Part shown: piece after piece, positions 18,076-24,969 of the stretch
Layout of the letters: every line of letters begins with the position of its first letter
Numbering within the stretch: position 1 is the stretch's first letter
DNA from: Candidatus Stackebrandtia excrementipullorum
Lineage (GTDB): Bacteria > Actinomycetota > Actinomycetes > Mycobacteriales > Micromonosporaceae
DNA length: 64,000 nt
NCBI GenBank assembly: GCA_019113825.1
Contig: DXGR01000095.1
Coordinates: forward strand, 1 to 64,000
Direction of reading: 5' to 3'
Translations under genes and position numbers: made by a program
Notes under the pieces: model-generated
Databases searched by the model: none
Told to the model about the DNA's origin: nothing
What the model saw: only the letters and a program-made list of their open reading frames with translations

Positions 18076-18654
18076 TCAATTCGTCCATTCCGGATCAGCC
18101 GACAGTGTTTCCCGCAGCTGATTGAGACATCGACCCCGATTGGGGCCGATGCTGCCGCGCGGCATCCCCAGTGCCTCCGCGACCTGCGCGTAATTGGGTC
18201 GGTCGGTCGCCGCAACGATGGAAAGAAGCTCCCGACATCGTTGCGACAACCGACCGACCGCACGCCACAGCACCTCATAGTGCGAGGCCATCCCCAACCG
18301 CTCGACGACATCGGAGCCGAGGTCGGTCGTCGTATCGACGACCTCGTCCCACTGATCGACCGGCTGCTCCCGTCGTCTCTTCGACTGCACTCGCCAGGCT
18401 CCACGTTTGGCCGTAACCACCAGCCACGCCGGGAGGGCTCCCGGCGAATCAAGGTCCGGGATCCGACGCAGCAGCGCCAACCACGTGCTCTGCACCACGT
18501 CCTCGGATTCGGACCGGTCCAGCCCCTGGCGACGTACCACCCGCCACAACAGCGGCGACAGCTCGACCACCAGGTCGTCCAGTGCGTGCGGTGCACCCTC
18601 ACGCGCACCTTTCAGGGCGTCTGCGTATCGCATATCCGAATCGTCAAGCACCAT
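18076..18654 (-). CDS. ECF-type RNA polymerase sigma factor of the CHAT/subtilase locus
   Basis: A 192-residue sigma-70 family protein with only regions 2 and 4. Region 2 spans about 20-85 (LSPLLWRVVRRQGLDRSESE with DVVQSTWLALLRRI, the -10 recognition helix area). Region 4 spans about 130-185, with the helix-turn-helix NYAQVAEALGMPRGSIGPNR. It would direct RNA polymerase to its own promoters, plausibly including this locus. The reading frame opens with GTG (18657) then ATG (18654), and a third candidate is the ATG at 18633. The first ones sit at the very edge of the insertion sequence, so the original start and leader may have been altered. Confidence 0.85.
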   Translation of the reverse strand: MVLDDSDMRYADALKGAREGAPHALDDLVVELSPLLWRVVRRQGLDRSESEDVVQSTWLALLRRIPDLDSPGALPAWLVVTAKRGAWRVQSKRRREQPVDQWDEVVDTTTDLGSDVVERLGMASHYEVLWRAVGRLSQRCRELLSIVAATDRPNYAQVAEALGMPRGSIGPNRGRCLNQLRETLSADPEWTN

Positions 18655-19516
18655 CACAGTGAGCCTTTCCGGGTAACGTCGTGATTCCGGGGAGTGGTTT
18701 GTTGTGTTCGATGTGGAGGATGGCGAGCGCGGCGCGGGAGATGTCTCCGATGCGCCAGGGGTCGAGGCTGACGTGGCGGAGGGCTTTGAATGTGGTCTTC
18801 AACAGGGAGTTCGCTCGTTCGCCGATGCCACGGATGGCCCGGAAGAGACGGTTGTAGATCAGTTCTTTCAAGTTGAGCCTCCTCAAGCCCCGCTTCTTGA
18901 CCGGGCTGCGGAAAGCCTTTGAAATACCAACGTATCCCAGGCCGACCAGGGTAAGGATATTGTTGTCGCCCAGCTCTTCCAGTCCTTGAGTCAAACCGGT
19001 GGCGGCGCAAGCGCACGTGGTGTCGTGTTCACGACCGGAACGCACATCAGAGGTCCATATCAGCCAGCCACCAGGATCCGACAATGCCTGGACATTCCCG
19101 CCATGGTGCTTGTGTTTCCCGCTCCACCACAAGTCGGCCCTTCCCGGCCCGGGGGTCGATACTCGGTCGGTGGCGATCACCGTGCCGTCCAGGTTCACAT
19201 GAGACCAGCCTTGCTCCTTGGCCTCGGCAAGTGCATCGCACAGGCGTGGTGCCTTGCCCGCCAGCACATCGATCACCTCATGCACGTAGGCGTAGCCAGT
19301 GGATTTACCGATGTTGTTGTCACGCACCAGATCCTGCACTCTGGCCCCATCAAAGAACCACCGCAAACACATGACCGCTTGATCCCAAGCCGACAACGCC
19401 CGCGCCCCGGAGCGGGCACCAACACGGTCACGCCGATCGTTCAACAAGTTCACAACGAATGACACCGTGGAGGCCTTAACATTCAAAACAGCAGTGTATG
19501 TGGCAATCGACGACAC
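18644..19516 (-). CDS. IS5-type DDE transposase (DDE_Tnp_4 group)
   Basis: A 290-residue transposase. An N-terminal helix-turn-helix (LVRDNNIGKSTGYAYVHEVI, about 65-85) is followed by the DDE core: the first Asp in WSHVNLDGTVIATDRV, a second acidic site in WTSDVRSGREHDTT, and the C-terminal Glu in RAIRGIGERANSLLKTTF. The frame is complete, with no stop or shift, so the copy may still be active. It begins with ATG and its stop lies inside the start region of the sigma gene. The last 15 or so residues may be encoded outside the element proper. Confidence 0.88.
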   Translation of the reverse strand: MSSIATYTAVLNVKASTVSFVVNLLNDRRDRVGARSGARALSAWDQAVMCLRWFFDGARVQDLVRDNNIGKSTGYAYVHEVIDVLAGKAPRLCDALAEAKEQGWSHVNLDGTVIATDRVSTPGPGRADLWWSGKHKHHGGNVQALSDPGGWLIWTSDVRSGREHDTTCACAATGLTQGLEELGDNNILTLVGLGYVGISKAFRSPVKKRGLRRLNLKELIYNRLFRAIRGIGERANSLLKTTFKALRHVSLDPWRIGDISRAALAILHIEHNKPLPGITTLPGKAHCDGA

Positions 19517-19554
19517 GGCGGAACTCCTTGGCGTGAAACAGAACTAGACACTCC
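18644..19554 (-). mobile_element. IS5-family-type insertion sequence inside the subtilase/sigma/CHAT locus
   Basis: One transposase gene fills the element. Candidate termini are an imperfect inverted repeat: 18691-18710 and 19535-19554 match at 14 of 20 positions after reverse complementing, both beginning GGAGTG. The transposase frame runs 47 bases past the left repeat, so the true left end could be nearer 18644-18660. I found no convincing target duplication. The element separates the subtilase stop (19584) from the sigma gene, both on the same strand. The ends given are approximate. Confidence 0.7.
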
Positions 19555-19583
19555 GTTTCCCACCGGCAGTTCCGCCTCTTCTG

Positions 19584-21206
19584 TCACACCGCCCCCACCA
19601 GACATGCTCCCTCACCCCCACCTTGCGCGGAACGGCTCAGTGTCGCCCCTTCTCGGACGGCCCTGATCGCGGCATCGACACGTGCGGATCTCGCACTCGG
19701 TGAATAATCGGTCAAGTCCACTCCCGGTACACACAGCAGACTGTTCGCGACCGCGCTGGCAACAACCGGCGCCGCGAACGACGTCCCGTTCCACACTGCC
19801 CAACCGCTGCTGAAGTCGTCCACGTCGTAGCTTTCCCGATATCGAGAACCGAGAAACCCGCCTTGTCCGGCACGTCTGCTTCCGTTTCCGTATGCCGGAA
19901 ATGTCGACACCATCGCCGCTCCCGTCGCAAAACAACTGAGCCAGTCCCCGTCATTGGAGAACATCGCCACCGAGCCGTTGGGATTGAGCGCACCGACGCT
20001 CACGATCGGTGCCGCATCCTCCCCAAGCTGTTCCGCCGCCAACGCCGCCGGGTAGAACGGCCGGTCGGTCGCCTGATTACCGGCCGCGGCAATCACCGGA
20101 ACTCCCAGCCGGGAAAGGCGCTTGACCACCCGCATCAGTCCGCCGCTGGGCTGGTCGTTCGGGTTTTCGTCCACAAACCCGAACGACAGGCACACCATGT
20201 CGACCGGGTCGGCGGTGTCGTCACCGTCCCGAGCTCGTTGCACCTCGTCGGCGATAAGGCTCAACGCGTGCATACATTCGTGTTCGTATACAAGACCGTC
20301 GTTGTGCATGACGCGTACGGAACGCACCTGTGCATCGGGAGCGAGCTGGCGCACCAACCCGGCGATGAAGGTTCCATGGCCGAAGTGGGAAGAGACATCG
20401 CCGATCAGCGAACCGTCGGACACCTCGCTGTCCCACGGTTCGTCCAGCGGTGGCGCATCCGGATCGGACTCTGCGGTGATGGCTTGCTGCATTCCCCGGT
20501 CCACTTGGACGAATGCATCCGTGGCGTCGCCTCTATCGGCTACATCGAACGCCGGATGTGTGGGTGCGACCCCGGTGTCGAGTACTGCGATCACCGGACG
20601 TCGCCTGGCGGTCAACGCCTTCGTCGGCCGGCGAGGTGGCATCGGCGCGGCAAACTGTACCGGCATGCGCGCAGGGTAGACTGTGGAATAAGACTCGAGT
20701 TCCGGGCTCGGAGTTCCGGCGGACGGCCCACCCCCACGAGCCGCCACCAGAACATGTTCCAGGTGCAGGCCGTTCAACGCCTCGCCGCCACATCTACCGG
20801 TCTTCACGGCGCTGCGCACCAGCTGCAAGCTGTTCCATGCGTCCACGGTCCCCGGGCCCGAGCGCTCTCCCAGCCGCAGTTCGGCCCGGTACATTCGATC
20901 GGCACGCTTGTCCGGTATTCGTTCCCTCCCCAACCGGTACCCACTGCCGATCAACGCATCATCCACTTCAGATAGACGCCTTCGGTTTGCCAACAGTTTG
21001 TCGCACACCAACAATCGCTGGTATCGGTAAACAGTGCCCGCCGGAGGTGGCGCGTCGACCGCCAGAGGCGCATCACCGGGACGGAGGACCCTGGCGCGGT
21101 GACGGTCAAGGACCCGGTCCGAGAGCGGCGGGACGCCGGCCGACCGGTCCCGCCGTGGATCCGGCTTGGACTTGACCGGATGGCCTTCCTTAAAAACGAT
21201 CTTCAT
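19584..21206 (-). CDS. Cytoplasmic subtilisin-like serine protease (S8)
   Basis: A 540-residue S8 peptidase with the full triad: Asp in VIAVLDTGVAP (about 210), His in SSHFGHGTFIAGL (about 278) and Ser in WNGTSFAAPVVASAVAN (about 477), plus the oxyanion Asn in VIAAAGNQAT. The first 190 residues form an extra N-terminal domain (VYRYQRLLVCDKLLANRRRL onward) that I do not recognise. There is no signal peptide and no membrane helix, which is unusual for subtilases and points to an intracellular role. I chose the ATG at 21206, which has GGGAG upstream; the longer frame to 21341 adds 45 Arg/Pro-rich residues. Gene order (subtilase, sigma, partner, CHAT protease) suggests one regulated proteolytic system. 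Confidence 0.85.
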   Translation of the reverse strand: MKIVFKEGHPVKSKPDPRRDRSAGVPPLSDRVLDRHRARVLRPGDAPLAVDAPPPAGTVYRYQRLLVCDKLLANRRRLSEVDDALIGSGYRLGRERIPDKRADRMYRAELRLGERSGPGTVDAWNSLQLVRSAVKTGRCGGEALNGLHLEHVLVAARGGGPSAGTPSPELESYSTVYPARMPVQFAAPMPPRRPTKALTARRRPVIAVLDTGVAPTHPAFDVADRGDATDAFVQVDRGMQQAITAESDPDAPPLDEPWDSEVSDGSLIGDVSSHFGHGTFIAGLVRQLAPDAQVRSVRVMHNDGLVYEHECMHALSLIADEVQRARDGDDTADPVDMVCLSFGFVDENPNDQPSGGLMRVVKRLSRLGVPVIAAAGNQATDRPFYPAALAAEQLGEDAAPIVSVGALNPNGSVAMFSNDGDWLSCFATGAAMVSTFPAYGNGSRRAGQGGFLGSRYRESYDVDDFSSGWAVWNGTSFAAPVVASAVANSLLCVPGVDLTDYSPSARSARVDAAIRAVREGATLSRSAQGGGEGACLVGAV

Positions 21207-21470
21207 TTCACTCCCGACATCGGTGGGGATCAGTCGAGCTCGCCGACCGATAGTCGGCTGCGCGTTCTCACGGTCATGGGGACGCGGCGGACGCTCCCCG
21301 TGCGCCCGCCGCTGCCCCAAACCCCCGATACACCGCGACATGGCAGGACTCGCGATGTGGCATCCCGTACGGCGAGGCCGAGATCTCCTTGGCAGGTCGA
21401 AGATCTCGGCCCGTCGGCGTTGCCGTTACCCCTATAGAGCAGGCGGACGAGCCCCAGATACACCAGCAGC

Positions 21471-21498
21471 AGTGATCTACATCACTTTCCATGGAAAG
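21471..21498. promoter_or_regulatory. Two adjoining palindromes upstream of the subtilase gene
   Basis: AGTGAT and ATCACT flank CTAC (21471-21486), and a perfect 14-base palindrome CTTTCCATGGAAAG (21485-21498) overlaps it by two bases. They lie in the 230-350 base gap between helD and the subtilase gene. Palindromes in tandem are typical of operators for dimeric repressors. No partner regulator can be named. Confidence 0.4.
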
Positions 21499-21572
21499 CG
21501 CCCGCCAAACCTCGGAGAGTCGGCACAATCTCACGCCATGCGTCCTTTTCGGGCGGATAGCGCCGCCGGTTT

Positions 21573-23666
21573 CTACGCGACCTCGACCTGAACGAGCAGT
21601 TGCGTCGCCCGAGTCAAAACCACGTACCCGACACGGATCGAGTACTCCTCGATCAGCCCCTCGAGATCACACACCACCACCGCGTCGTACTCAAGCCCCT
21701 TCGACTCCAACGGGCCCACCACGTGCACGCGCCCGTCGTTCGGCAACACCTCGGACAGGCTCTCGTGCCGACGCGGATCGGCCACGACGCCGACGACACC
21801 GTCGACCTCCACCAGCGCCGCCTTCACCTGTTCGACCACCACGTCGACCAATCGATCGGGTTCTGCGGCGACCGACCGCGGTTCGACCCCTGTACGCCGC
21901 ACGGCGTTCGGCAGGTCAAGGTTGTCGATGCGGCCCCTGACGACCCGCGCGGCGTGTTCGAAGATCTCCGCCGAGTTGCGGTAATTCGTACTGAGATGGA
22001 AACGGTGGCGTTTCGCTCTCCCCAGAGCAGCGCGTTGCGCGGCGGCCGACTCCGGCGGGTTCGGCCAGCTGCTTTGTGCCGCATCACCGACAATCGTCCA
22101 ACCGGCCAGTTGTCCCCGGCGTCCCAGCATTCGCCACTGCATGGGTGAGAGGTCCTGAGCCTCGTCGACGATCACATGCGCGTACCCGTCGTAGTCGGCG
22201 CCCCGATGTGCCCGAGCCTCTCGCGTGAACAACCGGTCCTGCACCGTCGACAGTTCACGGACACCGCCATACTCCTTGATGGAGCGCTGTTGCGGTTTGG
22301 GCTCGCGCCCCAGTTGCTGATCCAGCTCGTCCAGCAACGGCACATCGGAGACCGTGAATTCGGGGCCAAAACTTTCGGCCAGCACCGCGACCTCGCCCCG
22401 GCTCAGAATCCCGTTGGCCGCCCGAGCAAGACGTGAACGGTCGGAAAGCGCGGGGAGCACGTCCGTCGGCGACAGGATCGGCCACCACTTGTCCAGGAAC
22501 GCCAAAAACTCGTTGCGGCCACCCAACTCACGGGAGAACTCTGCGGGCGCCAGATCCTCGATGATCGGCTTGGCTTTACGCCACAGGGCGACCAACAACG
22601 CCCGCCCGGCCTCGGTCTTGGCCGTATTCGGCTTCATCCCCTTGGCGTGCACGGTCTTTCGTGCTTCCGCCAGCTCGGATCCGTCCAGCCGCAAAACCTC
22701 GCCCTTGTAGACGATTGAAAAAGATTCAGGTACGCCCACCGGCGCCAACCGGGAAGCCCTCGACATCACCTTGCGCATCCGGCCACCGCCCTTGATGGCC
22801 GCGATGCCCGGCGAGTCACGGCGGGTCGTCTCCACCCCCGGATACAGATCGCCAAGAGAATAGAGGGCCGCGGTGTCCTCCCCAAGGGAGGGAAGAACCC
22901 GTTCGATGTATCGCATGAAGACGTCCGACGGCCCGACGATGAGAATCCCCGCGCTTTCGAAGCGCCGTCGGTCCGAGTACAGCAGATACGCCGCCCGGTG
23001 CAACGCGACGACGGTCTTACCCGTGCCCGGCCCCCCGGTGATGATCGTGGCGCCGCGGGCCGTGGACCTGATCGCCGCATCCTGTTCGGCTTGGATCGTC
23101 GCCACGATGTCGCGCATCCGCCCGGTACGTTTCCGGCTGAGCGCGGCCATGAGGGCACCGTCCCCGACTACGGGAAGGTCCGTGGCATCACCGTCGAGGA
23201 GGTCGTCGGTGACGTCGACGACACGTTGCCCCACACATCGGATCACGCGTCGCCGTACGACGCCCTGCGGGTCGGCGGCGGTGGCTTGATAGAACGGTGC
23301 CGCTGCCGGCGCACGCCAGTCCAGCAACAACGGTTTGTAGGCTGCGTCGCGCAGCCCCAGTCGCCCTATGTGCCGGGTAACACCGTCGCGGGAATCCATC
23401 CGACCGAAGACGAGCCCCTCGTGTTGAGCATCGATGTCGGCGATACGCCTGGCCGCGTTGTATACGAAAACGTCCCGCTCGTACCGAGCTCCGGGAACGG
23501 TCGCCGCCAAATGGTCGTATCCCGCCTGTTCGGCGGTCGTGGCGGCCTTCCGCAACTCCTCCAATCGCCGGTAGACGATGTCGACGTGCCGCTGTTCGAT
23601 GACGATCTCGGCATCACGAACATCGCCGGCGCGGTGGGATTCGGACACGCAAACTCCTTCGGACAC
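21573..23666 (-). CDS. helD: HelD, RNA polymerase recycling motor (UvrD-like helicase fold)
   Basis: A 697-residue superfamily 1 ATPase. It has an N-terminal coiled coil (IVYRRLEELRKAATTAEQAG, about 30-50), GRMD and LLLDWRAP segments typical of HelD, Walker A (IITGGPGTGKTVVALHRAAY, near 206-225), a long inserted domain (about 270-470), Walker B (HVIVDEAQDLSPMQ), motif III GDAAQSSW, NYRNSAEI and a C-terminal VVLTRATQLL. In Bacillus and mycobacteria HelD frees stalled RNA polymerase by prising it off nucleic acid, and actinobacterial HelR relatives also remove rifamycins. It probably acts that way here rather than as a DNA helicase. Codirectional with the subtilase gene about 370 bases downstream. 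Confidence 0.88.
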   Translation of the reverse strand: MSEGVCVSESHRAGDVRDAEIVIEQRHVDIVYRRLEELRKAATTAEQAGYDHLAATVPGARYERDVFVYNAARRIADIDAQHEGLVFGRMDSRDGVTRHIGRLGLRDAAYKPLLLDWRAPAAAPFYQATAADPQGVVRRRVIRCVGQRVVDVTDDLLDGDATDLPVVGDGALMAALSRKRTGRMRDIVATIQAEQDAAIRSTARGATIITGGPGTGKTVVALHRAAYLLYSDRRRFESAGILIVGPSDVFMRYIERVLPSLGEDTAALYSLGDLYPGVETTRRDSPGIAAIKGGGRMRKVMSRASRLAPVGVPESFSIVYKGEVLRLDGSELAEARKTVHAKGMKPNTAKTEAGRALLVALWRKAKPIIEDLAPAEFSRELGGRNEFLAFLDKWWPILSPTDVLPALSDRSRLARAANGILSRGEVAVLAESFGPEFTVSDVPLLDELDQQLGREPKPQQRSIKEYGGVRELSTVQDRLFTREARAHRGADYDGYAHVIVDEAQDLSPMQWRMLGRRGQLAGWTIVGDAAQSSWPNPPESAAAQRAALGRAKRHRFHLSTNYRNSAEIFEHAARVVRGRIDNLDLPNAVRRTGVEPRSVAAEPDRLVDVVVEQVKAALVEVDGVVGVVADPRRHESLSEVLPNDGRVHVVGPLESKGLEYDAVVVCDLEGLIEEYSIRVGYVVLTRATQLLVQVEVA

Positions 23667-23745
23667 ACCGAGTACGTATCAAAAGCCGCCCCCGACCAGG
23701 CGTTCCTTGTGAACGGTCGTCCGGGTGGCCGCAACGCCGGGCGCG

Positions 23746-23782
23746 CGGACCCTCTCCATACCGACGTTGTATGGAGGGTCCG
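23746..23782. promoter_or_regulatory. Inverted repeat upstream of helD
   Basis: Arms at 23746-23760 and 23770-23782 pair over 13 bp (CGGACCCT...CCATA against TATGGAGGGTCCG) with a two-base bulge and a 9-base loop. It lies 80 bases upstream of the helD start. With no T tract it could be an operator or leader hairpin. Confidence 0.45.
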
Positions 23783-24137
23783 TCGACACGCCGCGCGGCA
23801 CCGCCTGGACACCGCGCACCAAAACGGCGGGTTCAAGGACAGCGTCTCAAAGCTGAGCAAAACGCAAGCGTTCAATTGTACGCACGGCAACCGGACACGG
23901 AGTCCTCTGCGTCGATGGTGCCAATCACGGTGTCACGGGTGAAGCAAGCCTATTCACATGTCACTTTTGTCGGATTTCAGACTGCATGGGCACCGACTGA
24001 GGCCATATCGTCACATAACGTCGAACCTGGCGGCAACACAACCGAAGTCAACCGCATCGGGGGTGCATTTGGGCTTCACCTTGCGTTTCCTCCCCATATA
24101 GGTCGCCCACGTCGCTGAACCCGACGTGACGACCTCG

Positions 24138-24171
24138 GCGGCCTCCTCATTCCTGGCCTTGAGGAGGCCGC
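24138..24171. terminator. Perfect 12-bp hairpin with T-rich flank on the plus side
   Basis: GCGGCCTCCTCA (24138-24149) and its exact reverse complement (24160-24171) enclose a 10-base loop. CTCTTTCG follows on the plus strand, so it best fits a plus-strand transcript, but no plus-strand gene precedes it. Confidence 0.7.
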
Positions 24172-24188
24172 TCTTTCGTCGTTCCGAA

Positions 24189-24224
24189 GAAGGCCGCCAA
24201 CCCGTCCACCAGGCGGCGGCCTTC
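24189..24224 (-). terminator. Hairpin after ycnI
   Basis: Arms 24189-24198 and 24215-24224 are perfect 10-bp complements. It starts 5 bases beyond the ycnI stop in the direction of transcription, with TCTTC on the exit side. Confidence 0.7.
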
Positions 24225-24229
24225 ATGCG

Positions 24230-24943
24230 TTACGAACTCGTCCGCTTACGTAGCGCCATGACCGAGACGACCAATGCGGCCAACGCCAAACCTGCGGCCA
24301 CGATCGACATAACGGTCGGGAGGGTGCCACCGTCGGACGCCGTGGCGGCCTCCTGTGACTCGTCTTCGTCTGCCCCCTCGTCGGTGCCGTGCCCATGGCC
24401 GCCGTCACCGGGAACGATCGTCAAGACCGGCGCAGGCTCCGCCGGTTCGCTCCCGTCCTCGGTGGGCTCGTCGATCCACGCAGACTCCGCTCCGTCCGAG
24501 TACACCTGGATCGTTTTGAAAACGAGCACACCCTCCTCGGGCAGCGGTCCCGCACTCACCCCGAATTCGGCGAACTCTCCGGGCGCGATGCCGTCGTCTT
24601 CGGAGTCGGCCGTCCAGGTGATCTGGGACACCGCCTCATCGATCTGGCGTCCGTGAACCTCAACGGGCGTGTCGAGATCGACGGTCTCGACGTCGGCGCT
24701 CCAACCCGGTACGTCGATCGTGCGCACCGAGGCCAACGGTGACTCCTCGGGGAAGTGGACCTCCAGCCGCACCGTCGAAGCGGTATCGGACTCGTTGGGG
24801 ACACGGAAGTCGAAACGCGAGTAGGAGCCTCCACCGGCCTCCCCCGGTTGAATCGTCACGTGCGCGGCCGCCGGGGCGAACATCAACACGCTCACGGCTG
24901 CGCCGGCCAAGACCGCGCCAAACCGTCGAACCGAAACTGACAT
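24230..24943 (-). CDS. YcnI-family copper-binding membrane-anchored protein (DUF1775)
   Basis: A 237-residue exported protein. The signal peptide (VRRFGAVLAGAAVSVLMFAP, then AAA) ends just before HVTIQPGEAGGGSYSRFDFR, which leaves histidine as the first mature residue. In Bacillus YcnI that His binds Cu(II) as a one-histidine brace. The DUF1775 beta-sandwich spans about 28-160, an acidic His/Gly-rich linker follows (GDGGHGHGTDEGADEDE), and one transmembrane helix with RKR at its end anchors the C-terminus. Downstream of a CopC-CopD gene by 26 bases, so it is probably a copper carrier feeding or receiving from CopD. A further ATG lies one codon upstream. Confidence 0.9.
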   Translation of the reverse strand: MSVSVRRFGAVLAGAAVSVLMFAPAAAHVTIQPGEAGGGSYSRFDFRVPNESDTASTVRLEVHFPEESPLASVRTIDVPGWSADVETVDLDTPVEVHGRQIDEAVSQITWTADSEDDGIAPGEFAEFGVSAGPLPEEGVLVFKTIQVYSDGAESAWIDEPTEDGSEPAEPAPVLTIVPGDGGHGHGTDEGADEDESQEAATASDGGTLPTVMSIVAAGLALAALVVSVMALRKRTSS

Positions 24944-24969
24944 CAATACTCCTTTGTGTTATTGCACAT

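Larger units (their letters stand above)
23667..24229. other. Long intergenic region between helD and ycnI, no clear gene
   Basis: 563 bases. It contains the helD promoter side with an inverted repeat (23746-23782) and two hairpins at the ycnI end (24138-24171, 24189-24224). The short open frames here lack family resemblance and ribosome binding sites. I saw no tRNA. The middle part (23860-24080) is less GC-rich than its surroundings. Confidence 0.6.

Noticed and set aside
19574..19590. TCA repeat at the right side of the IS as a target duplication with TCA near 18653
   Set aside because: The flanking inverted sequences do not match well, and TCA at 19584 is simply the subtilase stop codon.
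22998..23942. 314-residue plus-strand open frame across the helD start
   Set aside because: It runs opposite helD's intact ATPase core and has no recognised domain; a shadow of high-GC coding.
24011..24226. 71-residue reverse open frame between helD and ycnI
   Set aside because: It spans both terminator-like hairpins, lacks similarity, and part of it is formed by hairpin arms.
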